A stretch of 51,933 nt of DNA. Source: Myxococcota bacterium. Lineage in GTDB: Bacteria; Myxococcota_A; UBA796; JAJRTE01. Where the stretch lies: the NCBI GenBank assembly GCA_024278455.1, contig JAJRTE010000275.1, positions 1-51,933 of the forward strand. Reading direction: 5' to 3'. The position numbers were made by a program, and so were the translations under genes. Shown in pieces: positions 24,842 to 34,397 of this stretch. Numbering within the stretch: position 1 is the first letter of the stretch; the number at the start of each line of letters is the position of its first letter. The notes below the pieces were generated by a model, which worked only from the letters and a program-made list of their open reading frames with translations, was not told where the DNA came from and did no database searches.

Positions 24842-26959
24842 ATGTCATTAGTCAAACTCTCTGCCAAGGTAGGCGACAAAACCCTGTCCATCGAAACCGG
24901 ACGACTGGCGAAACAGGCTTCCTCCGTGGTCGTCCAGTTGGGGGACACCGTGGTTCTCGCCACGGCGGTCAGCAGCAATCCCCGTCCAGGGATCGATTTC
25001 TTCCCCCTCACCTGCGACTATGTCGAAAAGGTCTACGCTGCCGGGCGTATTCCCGGGGGGTTCTTCAAGCGCGAAGGCAGACCGTCGGAGCGCGAGGTGC
25101 TCACGTCCCGGCTCATCGACCGTCCGATCCGTCCCATGTTCGCCGAGGGATACAAGAACGAGGTGCAGATCATCGCCACCGTCCTTTCGGCCGACACCCA
25201 GAATCTTTCGGACGTGCTGGCCATGACCGGTGCTTCGGCCGCGCTGACCATTTCGAGTATCCCTTTCGAAGGCCCGCTCGCCGGACTGCGGGTGGGGCGC
25301 ATCGATGGCCAGTTCGTCGCCTTCCCGACCCGGGACCAGATGGAATCCTCGGACATGGACCTGATCCTGGCCGTGTCCCGCGAATCCATTGCCATGGTCG
25401 AGGGGGGGTGCGCGCAAGTCAGCGAGGACGACCTGATCGCCGCTCTCGAGTTCGGACATGAAGCCGCGCAACCGCTGATCGACCTGCAGTTGGCGCTCAG
25501 GGAGCAGGCGGGCGTGGCTCTCCAGACGTTCGAGAAGCCCCCGTTCGACGAAGACCTGGCACGGGCGATGGAAGACCGGTACAGCCAGCGGGTGACCGAA
25601 GCCCTGACCGTTCCGGACAAGATGGAGCGGCGCGCCGCGGTGGCGGCGGTCAAGCAGGCCATTTTCGAGGAAATGGCCGCCGAGAAGGCCGAAGAGGACC
25701 CTGCCCAGGTCCAGACGCTCCTCCGCGCCGCCTTCGGCCGGCTGGAAAAAACCCTCATCCGCAACATGGTCCTCGACGAACGTCGCAGGATCGACGGGCG
25801 TGCCACCGACGAGGTCCGGCCGATCACGGCCGAAGTCGGCGTCCTCCCGCGTACCCACGGTTCCGCCCTGTTTACCCGGGGCGAGACCCAGGCGCTCGTC
25901 GTGGCCACGCTCGGCACAGCAGACGACGCCCAACGTATCGACGCGCTCGAGGGAAACTCTCTCAAAGACTTCACCCTGCACTACAACTTCCCCCCCTATT
26001 CGGTGGGCGAGACCAAGATGCTCCGTTCTCCGGGCCGTCGGGAGATCGGTCACGGGGCCCTCGCCGAACGGGCGCTCCGTCCTGTTGTGCCGCTCGACGA
26101 TTCCTTCCCCTACACCATTCGCCTCGTGAGCGAGATCCTCGAATCCAACGGGTCGTCGTCGATGGCCAGCGTATGTGGCGGCAGCTTGGCCGCGTTCGAC
26201 GCCGGCGTGCCGATGAAGGCCCCTGTCGCGGGTATCGCCATGGGCCTGATCAAGGAAGGCGACCGTGTGGCGGTCCTGACGGACATCCTGGGAGACGAGG
26301 ACCATCTCGGCGACATGGACTTCAAGGTCGCCGGCACACGGAACGGTATCACGGCGTTCCAGATGGACACCAAGATCAAGGGCGTGAGCATGGAGATCAT
26401 GCGCCGAGCCCTGGCGCAGGCTCGAGAAGGCCGGCTCCATATCCTCGACAAGATGGCCGAGGTCCTCCCGGAACCGCGACCCGAGTTGTCGCCCTACGCC
26501 CCGAGAATCACGTCGATCTGGATCAACACCGACAAGATACGCGACGTCATCGGCCCGGGCGGGAAGACGATTCGCGGTATCGTCGAGAAGACCGGTGTCA
26601 AGATCGATGTGGACGACTCCGGGCAGGTGCTCATCGCATCCCCGGACGGCGAAGCGGCCGGCCGGGCCGAACGCATGATCCGCGAACTGACCCAGGAGGC
26701 CGAGGTGGGCAAGCTGTATCTCGGCCAGGTCAAGCGCGTGACCGATTTCGGCGCGTTCGTCGAGATCTTCCCCGGCACCGAGGGGCTCGTGCACATCTCC
26801 CACCTCGCCAAGGGGCGCGTGCGCCGCGTGACAGACGTCATCAATGAAGGCGACGAGGTGCTGGTCAAGGTCATCGATATCGACCGTTCCGGCAAGATAC
26901 GGTTGAGTCGCAAGGAAGCTCTCGAGGACGGCGTGGACGACGCCTTCGACAACAACTAG
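24842..26959 (+). CDS. pnp: Polyribonucleotide nucleotidyltransferase (PNPase)
   Basis: A 705-residue phosphorolytic 3'-5' exoribonuclease of RNA turnover. Two RNase PH domains are visible: '[18 protein letters not shown]' near the start, and '[20 protein letters not shown]' to '[16 protein letters not shown]' in the catalytic second core. The KH domain has '[19 protein letters not shown]'. The C-terminal S1 domain has '[20 protein letters not shown]'. The protein ends soon after S1, without a long acidic tail, so no RNase E docking peptide is obvious. It is downstream of rpsO and ends in TAG. Confidence 0.97.
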   Translation: MSLVKLSAKVGDKTLSIETGRLAKQASSVVVQLGDTVVLATAVSSNPRPGIDFFPLTCDYVEKVYAAGRIPGGFFKREGRPSEREVLTSRLIDRPIRPMFAEGYKNEVQIIATVLSADTQNLSDVLAMTGASAALTISSIPFEGPLAGLRVGRIDGQFVAFPTRDQMESSDMDLILAVSRESIAMVEGGCAQVSEDDLIAALEFGHEAAQPLIDLQLALREQAGVALQTFEKPPFDEDLARAMEDRYSQRVTEALTVPDKMERRAAVAAVKQAIFEEMAAEKAEEDPAQVQTLLRAAFGRLEKTLIRNMVLDERRRIDGRATDEVRPITAEVGVLPRTHGSALFTRGETQALVVATLGTADDAQRIDALEGNSLKDFTLHYNFPPYSVGETKMLRSPGRREIGHGALAERALRPVVPLDDSFPYTIRLVSEILESNGSSSMASVCGGSLAAFDAGVPMKAPVAGIAMGLIKEGDRVAVLTDILGDEDHLGDMDFKVAGTRNGITAFQMDTKIKGVSMEIMRRALAQAREGRLHILDKMAEVLPEPRPELSPYAPRITSIWINTDKIRDVIGPGGKTIRGIVEKTGVKIDVDDSGQVLIASPDGEAAGRAERMIRELTQEAEVGKLYLGQVKRVTDFGAFVEIFPGTEGLVHISHLAKGRVRRVTDVINEGDEVLVKVIDIDRSGKIRLSRKEALEDGVDDAFDNN

Positions 26960-27049
26960 CCCACCTCCCACGCATCCAGAACATGACATGGCCCCCTGGC
27001 ATTCGCCACGCGGACACCTCACGTCCGGGTTCCGGGGTCGCGCTTCGAG

Positions 27050-27820
27050 CTAGAGGCTCATCGCGTGGATGCCGGAATCCACGTTGACAGTCTCGGCAGT
27101 GATGGCTCGAGACATGTCCGACATCAAGAAGGCCACGGTGTCCCCTACCTGCTCCTTGGTGACATTGCGATGAAGGGGGCTGTGTTCCTCCATGACCTTG
27201 AACGCCCTGTCCAGTCCCCCGAGGACAGATGTCGAGATGGTCCTGATGGGCGCCGCGGCGACGGCGTTCACGCGGATCCCGTCGCCTCCCAACGACCAGG
27301 CGAGGTAGGGGACGGCCATGTTCAGGGCAGCCTTGGCGACCCCCATCACGTTGTACCCGGGAACGACCCGCTCACCGCCAAGAAAGGTGATCGTGGCGAT
27401 GGACCCTCCCCCTGCTGCACGCATCAGGGGTCTCGCGTGGCGCGCCATGGCGATGAGCGAGTAGACGCTCACGTCCATCGCCAGGGCGAAACCGTGCCTC
27501 GAGGTCTCCACGAACCCGCGATCCAGGTCATCCACGTCGGCCATGGCCAGCGAGTGGACGAATCCATCCAGCCTCCCCCACGCCTCGCCGACGGTATTGA
27601 ACAGGGCTGCGATGTCATCGTCACGTTGCACGTCGCAAACCGCCACCAGGTCGGATGACACGGTCTTGGCAAGCTTGTTCACCTTGCGCAGGTTGCGCTC
27701 GACGCAACTGAACGCCAGGGAGGCGCCCTGTTGGTGCAGCGCGGTGGCGATGCCCCAGGCGATGGACCGGTTGTTGGCCACGCCGGACACGAGTATCCGC
27801 TTTCCGTCCAGGATTCCCAT
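27050..27820 (-). CDS. fabI: Enoyl-[acyl-carrier-protein] reductase (NADH), FabI type
   Basis: A 256-residue SDR enzyme catalysing the last reduction of fatty acid elongation. The FabI cofactor signature 'ILVSGVANNRSIAWGIA' is at residues 9-25. The catalytic Tyr-x6-Lys is in 'YNVMGVAKAAL'. In FabI a second aromatic residue, Tyr146 in E. coli, lies ten residues before that Tyr; here it is Phe ('ITFLGGERVVPGY'). Otherwise the substrate loop looks normal ('PIRTISTSVLGG'). The ATG at 27820 has GAGAGG upstream; the in-frame extension to 27919 is Arg/Gly-rich and excluded. It lies downstream of the PfkB gene by 121 bases on the same strand and ends in TAG. Confidence 0.93.
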   Translation of the reverse strand: MGILDGKRILVSGVANNRSIAWGIATALHQQGASLAFSCVERNLRKVNKLAKTVSSDLVAVCDVQRDDDIAALFNTVGEAWGRLDGFVHSLAMADVDDLDRGFVETSRHGFALAMDVSVYSLIAMARHARPLMRAAGGGSIATITFLGGERVVPGYNVMGVAKAALNMAVPYLAWSLGGDGIRVNAVAAAPIRTISTSVLGGLDRAFKVMEEHSPLHRNVTKEQVGDTVAFLMSDMSRAITAETVNVDSGIHAMSL

Positions 27821-27941
27821 GATTTCCTCTCCCGTTTGGTGTTCGTCCTCGAGTCTTCCGGTGTTCGCGGCGGCCGCGAAGCCACGGCCGCGGGACCGGG
27901 AAGCAGGGCCGGAGGGCACCGGCGCCGGGGCGTCGGCCGGG

Positions 27942-28940
27942 CTAGGTCACCAGGAGATTGTGAGTGACCTGCCGCAGGCGGCCGGGGGTGGTCACCACGG
28001 CGCCCCGCTGCCCCACGACTTCGGAAGCCACCCGCGAAGCCAAGGCGCCACACCGGTCCAGCGGGAGCCCTCGAGACAGGGCGAACAGGAACCCGCCCGC
28101 GTAGGCATCCCCCGCCCCGGTGGTATCCACCACGTGCGATACCGGATGGGCCGGGACCCGAATCGTCGAGCCTCCCGCCTGGATGAGGGACCCACGTGCC
28201 CCGAGCTTGACCACGGCCAGGTCACAGCATTCGGCGAGCCGGGCGGCGGCCTGCTCCGGCGTGCCGCCGCAAAGCGCCCTGGCCTCCTCCTCGTTGGTGA
28301 ACACGACGGCGGCATGGTCGGTGATGAGGGACCAGATCTTGTCGCGCAGCGTGTCGATGACCCAGGCGTCCGCGACATCGAGGGAGACCCGGACACCGTG
28401 CTTCCGGGCATGCTCGAGGCCGGCCATGGCGGCGTCACCCATCCGCCCACCGGTGAAGAGGTAGCCGGTCAGGTGAAACCAGCGACTCGACGCGATGGCG
28501 TCGTAGAACAGGTGTTCGGGTTCCAACTCGATGGCACATCCCAGGGTTGTGGCCATGGTGCGTTCGGCGTCGGGCGAGACGAGGCTCAGGCACTTGCCTG
28601 TCGGTGCGCCTTCCCGCACGTGCAGATGGTGCCGGCCGCAGTAGACTTGCAGGCGTTCGGCGTATGTCCTTCCGAACACGTCGTCGCCGACCTGGCCGCA
28701 AAAGGTGGTGCTCGCGCCGAGCAAAGCCGCGGTGGAGATTGCGTTGGCGGAGGATCCGCCTGGCGCGATTTCCGGGGACCGGTTCTCCACGGCCTGGTAG
28801 AGCTGTTGCCAGCGCTCCTCCTCGACCAGGTGCATGATCCCTTTGTTCAGACCAAGCGATGCGATCGTTGCGTCGGACGCCACGTCTGCCAAGACGTCGA
28901 CCAGCGCGTTGCCGAGACCACAAACGTCGTATGTCATCAT
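27942..28940 (-). CDS. PfkB-family kinase (adenosine kinase-like)
   Basis: A 332-residue ribokinase-fold kinase. 'DVCGLGNALVDVLADV' opens the sheet; 'IAPGGSSANAISTAALLGA' and 'FCGQVGDDVFG' form the first PfkB signature; 'VVDTTGAGDAYAGGFLFAL' holds the catalytic Asp and anion hole of the second. Sequences with this 'GNALVDVLA' start are usually adenosine kinases or related nucleoside/sugar kinases. Adenosine would link it to the ahcY gene at 2.9 kb, which releases adenosine, but substrate assignment by eye is uncertain. Two adjacent ATGs (28940, 28937) follow an AGGTGAGG site. pepP ends 64 bases upstream, so pepP-pfkB-fabI may be cotranscribed. Confidence 0.82.
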   Translation of the reverse strand: MMTYDVCGLGNALVDVLADVASDATIASLGLNKGIMHLVEEERWQQLYQAVENRSPEIAPGGSSANAISTAALLGASTTFCGQVGDDVFGRTYAERLQVYCGRHHLHVREGAPTGKCLSLVSPDAERTMATTLGCAIELEPEHLFYDAIASSRWFHLTGYLFTGGRMGDAAMAGLEHARKHGVRVSLDVADAWVIDTLRDKIWSLITDHAAVVFTNEEEARALCGGTPEQAAARLAECCDLAVVKLGARGSLIQAGGSTIRVPAHPVSHVVDTTGAGDAYAGGFLFALSRGLPLDRCGALASRVASEVVGQRGAVVTTPGRLRQVTHNLLVT

Positions 28941-29004
28941 CTGCCTCACCTCGAGAGGGTTCACGGGTCGCCTTTTCGATCGAGCGGGCGACATGCCAGC
29001 CGGA

Positions 29005-30324
29005 TCAGCACCTGGGCGGTGGGCCGGTTCCGACAAGCGCTTCCAACGCGCCGGGGTCCTTGGGCACGGCTTCGGTGAGCACCTCGCGGCCGGACTTCGT
29101 GACCAGGACATCGTCCTCGATCCGCACACCGATACCACGGTAGGGTTCCGGAACACCTTCCACGTCATCTCGAAAGTAGAGACCCGGCTCCACCGTAAGG
29201 ACCATTCCCGGCTCGAGCACCCTGGGCTTGCCGTCCTGCCGGTATTCGCCCACGTCGTGCACTTCCATGCCGAGCCAGTGGCTCGTTCTGTGCATGTAGT
29301 AGGGGCGGTAGGCCTCGGACGCCACCAGCGCGTCGATATCCCCTTGCAACAGGCCGAGCGAGACCAGTCCCCTGGCGAGAACACGCACCGCGGCACCGTG
29401 CACCACGTCGATCCTCGCCCCGGGAGCCACCGTGTCGATGGCCGCCCGCTGCGCCTCCAGTACGATATCGTACACGGTCCGCTGCACCCGGGAGAACCGT
29501 CCGCTGACAGGAAACGTGCGGGTGATGTCCGCCGTGTAGAACCCGAATTCGCCCCCGGCGTCGATCAGCACGAGGTCCCCGTCCATCAAGGTGGCGGCAT
29601 TGTCCACGTAGTGCAACGTCGTGGCGTTTCGGCCACCGGCGACGATGGTGGGATACCCCGGACCAGCGCCGCCCGCGCTGCGGAAGTGGCAATCCAACAA
29701 CGCCTCCAAGACGCGCTCCGTGACACCGGGCCGCACGGCCATCATGGCCACCCTGTGCGCTTCCGCGGAAACGGCCGCGGCTCGACGAAGCACCGCTATC
29801 TCATCCGCCTCCTTGACCAGCCGCATTTCGTGGATGATCACCGACGGCTCGACGATCTCGGTGGGCGTGGTCGCCCGGTGGCGTTTCGTCCTTCTCATCC
29901 GTCGCACCTGCCGAATGAGCCGTGCATCAAGCTCGGGCCAGACCCCGAGTTGATGATACAGGCGCCGGGCCCCGGTCAAGAAGCCCTCCAAACGGACCTC
30001 GAATTCCTCCATCGAGAACACCGCGTCCACCGCCGTGGCCGCCTGCACTTCCTCCGGGTCCTGCCGTGCCCCGCTCCATAGTTCCTTGGTCGAATCCCGG
30101 GGCGCCACGAACATCGCCACGCGATGATCCGGATGATGCGGCGCCACCACCAGGACGGCCCCCTGCTCCAAGTGCCCGGTCAGGTAGTAGAAATCGGAAT
30201 CCGGACGAAACCGGTAGGGCGAATCACCACTGCGGAGCTTCTCGCTCCCCGACGGAAAGATGGCGACGCTATCCTTCTCCATGGCCCGGAGAAGTGCCTG
30301 CCTGCGTCTTGAATAGGGGCTCAT
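29005..30324 (-). CDS. pepP: Xaa-Pro aminopeptidase
   Basis: A 439-residue M24B metallopeptidase removing N-terminal residues preceding proline. The N-terminal creatinase-like domain covers about 1-175 ('FRPDSDFYYLTGHLEQGAV'). The pita-bread catalytic domain carries the metal ligands: Asp in 'LVLIDAGGEFGFYTADIT' (two Asp), His in 'HRTSHWLGMEVHDVG', Glu in 'TVEPGLYF' and Glu in 'GVRIEDDVLV'. All five ligands are present. The ATG at 30324 has GAGGT upstream; the open frame to 30564 carries no ribosome site. It heads a possible pepP-pfkB-fabI unit. Confidence 0.93.
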   Translation of the reverse strand: MSPYSRRRQALLRAMEKDSVAIFPSGSEKLRSGDSPYRFRPDSDFYYLTGHLEQGAVLVVAPHHPDHRVAMFVAPRDSTKELWSGARQDPEEVQAATAVDAVFSMEEFEVRLEGFLTGARRLYHQLGVWPELDARLIRQVRRMRRTKRHRATTPTEIVEPSVIIHEMRLVKEADEIAVLRRAAAVSAEAHRVAMMAVRPGVTERVLEALLDCHFRSAGGAGPGYPTIVAGGRNATTLHYVDNAATLMDGDLVLIDAGGEFGFYTADITRTFPVSGRFSRVQRTVYDIVLEAQRAAIDTVAPGARIDVVHGAAVRVLARGLVSLGLLQGDIDALVASEAYRPYYMHRTSHWLGMEVHDVGEYRQDGKPRVLEPGMVLTVEPGLYFRDDVEGVPEPYRGIGVRIEDDVLVTKSGREVLTEAVPKDPGALEALVGTGPPPRC

Positions 30325-30839
30325 GCAGACCTCGATCGATGGAAACAGGAAACAGCCTCGAGGCATACCGGGATGACCAGAGACATTACCCCACCTGCCG
30401 GCATTCGTCCACCCCTGACCTCTGTCACGTTCGATGCGCGCGTGCCCGCGCCCCGGGCCCCTGTATGCCTGCACGTGGCGCTTCCGCCCCCGACGTGGCT
30501 TTGATGCCCTCCTGAACACCGCCCCGAGCCGCGTCCGGCCCACACCCGCGCGTCCAGTCGCCATTTCTTCAACCCATTGCTTTCATAACGTTTTTCTGGC
30601 CATTGACCACGGGGGAGAGATCAAACGGGGTCGCCGTGACGCTTTCCGCCGCCAGCGACATGGACCTTCGGCCCCGCGGCGCGGCATGGCACACGAGCCG
30701 GGGCGAGTAGGGCAGACTACACAACACCGATCTTCTCGAGAGCACCCGGCTCCTTTCTGCCACTCTCGAGTCCGGTTCGCCCCTGCTGGCCGTTTCTTTG
30801 CACAAATATCGTCTTCCGGCATGGAGGAGGGTACCTGCA
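30325..30839. other. Divergent intergenic region, no gene seen
   Basis: A 515-base gap between pepP (minus) and the sigma-factor gene (plus). Frames crossing it are Arg/Pro-rich shadows without ribosome sites. An AT-richer patch lies at about 30580-30605. Two CTCGAG sites occur near 30740 and 30765. I cannot name a clear promoter for either gene. Confidence 0.4.
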
Positions 30840-31628
30840 ATGACGACGAGAACACGAAAAGAACCCGAGGCGGACGCCTTGACATCCTATCTTCGAAGCC
30901 TCAAGGACTGCCCACCGCTTCCTCGAGAAGAGGAGACGAGGCTCGCACGGAAGTTCCGCGACGAGGGGGACGAGGAGGCCGGCCACAAGCTCGTGCAGGC
31001 CAATCTGCGGGCGGTGGTCAAGATCGCGAGCCGCTACCAGCGGGCGGACGTGGGGTTGATCGAATTGATTCAAGAAGGCAACCTCGGCCTGCTGCAGGCG
31101 GTCAACCGGTTCGATCCCGAGCGCGGGGTACGGCTGGTCACCTATGCGTCGTGGTGGATCAGGGCCTATGTGCAGAGGTTCCTGCAAGGCCGGCGCCACA
31201 CCATCTTGCAACGCACCGGCGAAGGGGACAAGGAGCACGCGGAAGAGATGGAACCGGTACGTGGGGCACGCCGCCGCACGCACCACATTCCGGTGTTCGA
31301 GGTGTCACTGGACCAACCGATCACGGCAGGGACGGACAAGGCCCTGGGGGCGTTGATCGCCGATGACTCCCCCAACCAGGAATCCATCTACCTGGATCGC
31401 GAGGAAGCCCTCGTCCGCTCGCGGATGGTCCGGGAAAGCATGGAGGACCTGGACGACCAGGAATAGCAGGTCATCGCACGGCGGTATCTCGGGGAACGTC
31501 CCGGCACGCTGAAAGAAATCGGCGAAGAGCTTGGATTGTCTCGCCAGCGTATTCACCAGATCGAGTTGAAGGCGCGCAAGAAGCTCGGGGAGGCGTTGCG
31601 ACAGCACGAGAGCGTGGCCTTGGTCTGA
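30840..31628 (+). pseudogene. RpoH-like sigma factor interrupted by an in-frame amber codon
   Basis: Codons 1-208 encode region 1.2 ('ALTSYLRSLKDCPPLPREEE'), region 2 ('ANLRAVVKIASRYQ', 'GLIELIQEGNLGLLQAVNRF', 'RLVTYASWWIRAYVQRFL') and a divergent region 3. TAG at 31464-31466 stops the frame in 'SMEDLDDQE'. The same frame then continues for 53 sense codons as intact region 4: 'QVIARRYLGERPGTLKEIGE' and 'LGLSRQRIHQIELKARKK', ending in TGA. Without the TAG this is a normal, roughly 262-residue RpoH/SigB-type factor. The amber falls on a variable position before region 4.2. A recent point mutation (from CAG, AAG or GAG), amber readthrough or a sequence error are all possible. The ATG at 30840 follows GGAGGAGGG. 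Confidence 0.85.
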
Positions 31629-31732
31629 TGCCCGCGGGTCTGCCGCCCCTCCCCGCGAGGAATCGGACAGACCGAAGGACTGCTCGCTCGATCCGGCAGT
31701 GCTGGCTGCCCACCTCCTCGATGCCCCACCTC

Positions 31733-33307
31733 CTACCCCCCGGACAACCGCCGAAACAGCACGTAGGAACCGCCTCGATCCACTTCCACCCAGACTTCGG
31801 AGCGCTCCAGGACCGACATCCACTCTTGGTGCGCATCGTACACCAACATCCAGTCCACGCCATCGAGCCCCGGACATCTCTGCTTCCACGCCCGGATCGC
31901 TGTTCCCACACGGGAAGAGGCGGCGACCCACTTCCCGGGACCGCCGGCCCCGCCGCCTCGATCACGTGAACAGTCAAAAGGCCCTTCAGGCCTCCCGGGT
32001 GCGAACTCCGCCTGGTAGACGTATTCGTAAGGCCTGCCGGACAACCGGGCGACGAGGCGATAGTCGGTGGCGACTCGGCCGTCCCCCGGTATCTGCTCGA
32101 TGAGCGACTCGATGGCGGCCAGTTCCATTTTCCGTGCCTGCCTGGCCGGGGGGTCGTCGAGGAACCCCAGGGTCCACATCACACGGTGGACGGTGCGCGG
32201 GACCTGGAAGCCGACGAGGACGAGCATGGTCACCGGGACGATCCATGCCATCGCCGGCAGGCGTCTCCGGGCCATGGCCTCGAGCTTGCCCCATCCCACC
32301 GCTCCCGCCGCCGTGACCAGTGCCAGGAGCGGGGCGAGATGGTGCACATAGGGGCCGTGCCACGTCCACCACTCGTATGGACTCAACAGCAAGGCATAGA
32401 ACAGCAACGGAACGCTCGCCAGCAGGAGGACTGGGTCGAGAATCGCGGGCCAGAAACCCCATTGGAAGTACTCGGCCAGGAACGACAACCGGGCCGCTGT
32501 CTCCCCCGGGCCGGACGTGGCCCAGGCCGCACCCTGGACCAGATCGGCGGGACGGTCGAACGGGATGTAGAAGCCGGCTCGAGGTCTCAGCCAGGACTGC
32601 CCGCCAAACCACGCGATGGCCACCACCAGGGAGGCGAATCCCGCGCGGCGAGACCCGCGCCGTGCGAGCAACGTGCACAGGGCCAGGGAGGCGACCAGCA
32701 GGGGCAACTCCTCGCGAACGGCGCAGACGACCACCGTGGCGAGCAGCACCCATGCGATGTGGGATCGGCGGTGAAGGGCGGCGGCGAGCCACAGGAGCGC
32801 GGGCACGGAGAGGAGCAACGGCCGAAAGTCGGCCAACCCGAGACGCCAGAAGGCGAAACTGGTCGCGTAGAGCGTGGCGGCCAAGAAGGCGGTCCAGGTA
32901 CGTGCGCCGCTGCTCCTCGCCAGGCTCGCCACGGCGAAGACCCCGGCAGCGAGGGCCGCGGACTGGAGGATCAACAAGGTTTCCATCCTCGGCGCCAGCC
33001 GGTAGAACGGCACGTAGACAGGCAGCAGGAAGAACGCATGTGTCAGGTTGACCAACCCGTCCCACTCGTGCGTGCTCGCAGTCTGCCGAAACCCGCCGCC
33101 GAACGCCGCGTTGAAGACGAGGTTGTGAAAGAAGGCCATGTCGAACGCCCAGTCGCTCGAGCAGGCCCGGTAGCGCTGGATGGCCACCAGCGAGAGGCCG
33201 ATGGTGGTGGCGATCGATAGGAAGGCCATCGCCGCTACGAGTCGCGGCGGGTGCCTATGTTCCGCCTGGTTCGCGTTGGCGGGTTTCGCCTCGGTCACGA
33301 CGTTCAC
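31733..33307 (-). CDS. DUF2079-type polytopic membrane protein
   Basis: A 524-residue protein with about ten hydrophobic helices and a soluble C-terminal domain of about 130 residues. The N-terminal pattern 'DWAFDMAFFHNLVFNAAFGG' followed by 'HFFLLPVY'-like sequence is typical of DUF2079, a GT-C-like family of unknown substrate. The conserved Asp in the first loop suggests a polyprenyl-phosphate-sugar transferase. The start is a GTG at 33307 with a weak ribosome site; a second GTG at 33298 has AGGTGA five bases upstream and is as likely. It ends about 105 bases from the sigma-factor gene, tail to tail. Confidence 0.72.
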   Translation of the reverse strand: MNVVTEAKPANANQAEHRHPPRLVAAMAFLSIATTIGLSLVAIQRYRACSSDWAFDMAFFHNLVFNAAFGGGFRQTASTHEWDGLVNLTHAFFLLPVYVPFYRLAPRMETLLILQSAALAAGVFAVASLARSSGARTWTAFLAATLYATSFAFWRLGLADFRPLLLSVPALLWLAAALHRRSHIAWVLLATVVVCAVREELPLLVASLALCTLLARRGSRRAGFASLVVAIAWFGGQSWLRPRAGFYIPFDRPADLVQGAAWATSGPGETAARLSFLAEYFQWGFWPAILDPVLLLASVPLLFYALLLSPYEWWTWHGPYVHHLAPLLALVTAAGAVGWGKLEAMARRRLPAMAWIVPVTMLVLVGFQVPRTVHRVMWTLGFLDDPPARQARKMELAAIESLIEQIPGDGRVATDYRLVARLSGRPYEYVYQAEFAPGRPEGPFDCSRDRGGGAGGPGKWVAASSRVGTAIRAWKQRCPGLDGVDWMLVYDAHQEWMSVLERSEVWVEVDRGGSYVLFRRLSGG

Positions 33308-33383
33308 CTGCTATCCGCTCCCTTTTCCGCCTCTGGCCGCCCACCCGGGTCACGGGTCCCCGGGAGCGCAGCGCCGGCTCCCC

Positions 33384-34244
33384 CTACTTCCGCGCCTGGA
33401 TGCCTCGAGGCGTCATGCAACAGCGGAACCCGTCGTCCTCGTATGCCGACGCGTCGGCGGGATGAAAGTGCCTGGCGTGGCAACCGGAACCGTACACCCC
33501 GGGCCAGATGGTGCCGCCCCGCACGATGCCGTCGGCCGGGCCGGCCGGTTCGGTCCAGTCACCCGGCTCGAGCAGCACGGCCGGGGGTCCTTCGTCCGGT
33601 GCCACCCACTCCGACAGGTTGCCCTCCAGGTCGTAGGCGCCTTCCGGGCCGACACAACCGAAGAAGTCTCCAGATGGTGCGAGCAGGTGGGACACGCTGC
33701 CCGGTCCCGGGGCGTAGTCGTTGCACCGTCCGGGGTCGTCCCTGCCCCCGTATGGCTGGTGCCACCCGTCGAGCCCCCCGCAGGCCCGCTCGAATTCGGC
33801 CTCGAAGCACAGACGCTTTCCCCTTTCGCGACAGGCTTCGGCCGCCTGGATCCAGGAGATGGAGCGGACGGGGAGCACGCCCGGCTGGTTCGGGAACTCG
33901 TACCGGTCCATGCAGAAGTCACCGACCTCGACCATGCGCACGGGCCTTGGTACGAACCCCAGGGCGCGTCCGAGGGGCGATACGCCGACCTCCTCCGGGT
34001 CGGCGCCGGACAGGAACACGCCGCCGGTGACCAGGACCATGTCCGGCGGACAGGACAACGGCCGATCCGATCGGCCGGCACGCCGCGGCGCTCCCCCACT
34101 CCCGCTCGTCCCCGGTGCGCACGCGCCCCCAATCGCGAGTCCAGCGAGCACGCAGACCGCGGACCACCACATCGAGGGACGAGGCCAAGCCACGCCGGTC
34201 GCCATCGGCACATCCGTTCTCGAGGCGCGTTGCCGTGCTGCCAT
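33384..34244 (-). CDS. SUMF1/FGE-fold lipoprotein, probably non-catalytic
   Basis: A 286-residue predicted lipoprotein: signal 'WWSAVCVLAGLAIGGAC' with lipobox Cys, a Gly/Ser linker, then a SUMF1-type domain ('CPPDMVLVTGGVFLSGADP', 'VEVGDFCMDRYEFPN', 'ISWIQAAEACRERGKRLCFE', 'AYDLEGNLSEWV', 'DDGFRCCM'). Formylglycine-generating enzymes need two Cys spaced by four residues in the RGGS region; here only one Cys ('GVYGSGCHARHF') is present, so sulfatase activation is unlikely. It is Cys-rich, suggesting disulfides in the envelope. The ATG at 34244 has GGAGG four to five bases upstream; other in-frame ATGs exist at 34256 and 34205. It lies 76 bases upstream of the DUF2079 gene and may be cotranscribed with it. 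Confidence 0.72.
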   Translation of the reverse strand: MAARQRASRTDVPMATGVAWPRPSMWWSAVCVLAGLAIGGACAPGTSGSGGAPRRAGRSDRPLSCPPDMVLVTGGVFLSGADPEEVGVSPLGRALGFVPRPVRMVEVGDFCMDRYEFPNQPGVLPVRSISWIQAAEACRERGKRLCFEAEFERACGGLDGWHQPYGGRDDPGRCNDYAPGPGSVSHLLAPSGDFFGCVGPEGAYDLEGNLSEWVAPDEGPPAVLLEPGDWTEPAGPADGIVRGGTIWPGVYGSGCHARHFHPADASAYEDDGFRCCMTPRGIQARK

Positions 34245-34397
34245 CGGCCCTCCCATGGTCCCGCCCCCCCGCCCCCCCCGCGGCGCGCGACGAACGACTG
34301 CACGGGATTCCATTGTGGCACAAAAGCTTGCACGTCACGCACATCTTCGTCAATACTGGTAGCCTGTCATCGACCCCGCACGGAAGGGAGGGATGAA

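Noticed and set aside
24848..27022. Very long open frame antisense to pnp
   Set aside because: It is a shadow of the GC-rich codon bias of pnp, which has full PNPase homology; the antisense peptide is His/Arg/Asp-rich with no motif.
30840..31628. Pyrrolysine decoding of the sigma-factor amber codon
   Set aside because: No pyl genes are in the window, and several intact genes here (PAP2, NicO, pnp, fabI, PfkB) end in TAG, so TAG acts as an ordinary stop. A leaky stop or mutation is more likely.
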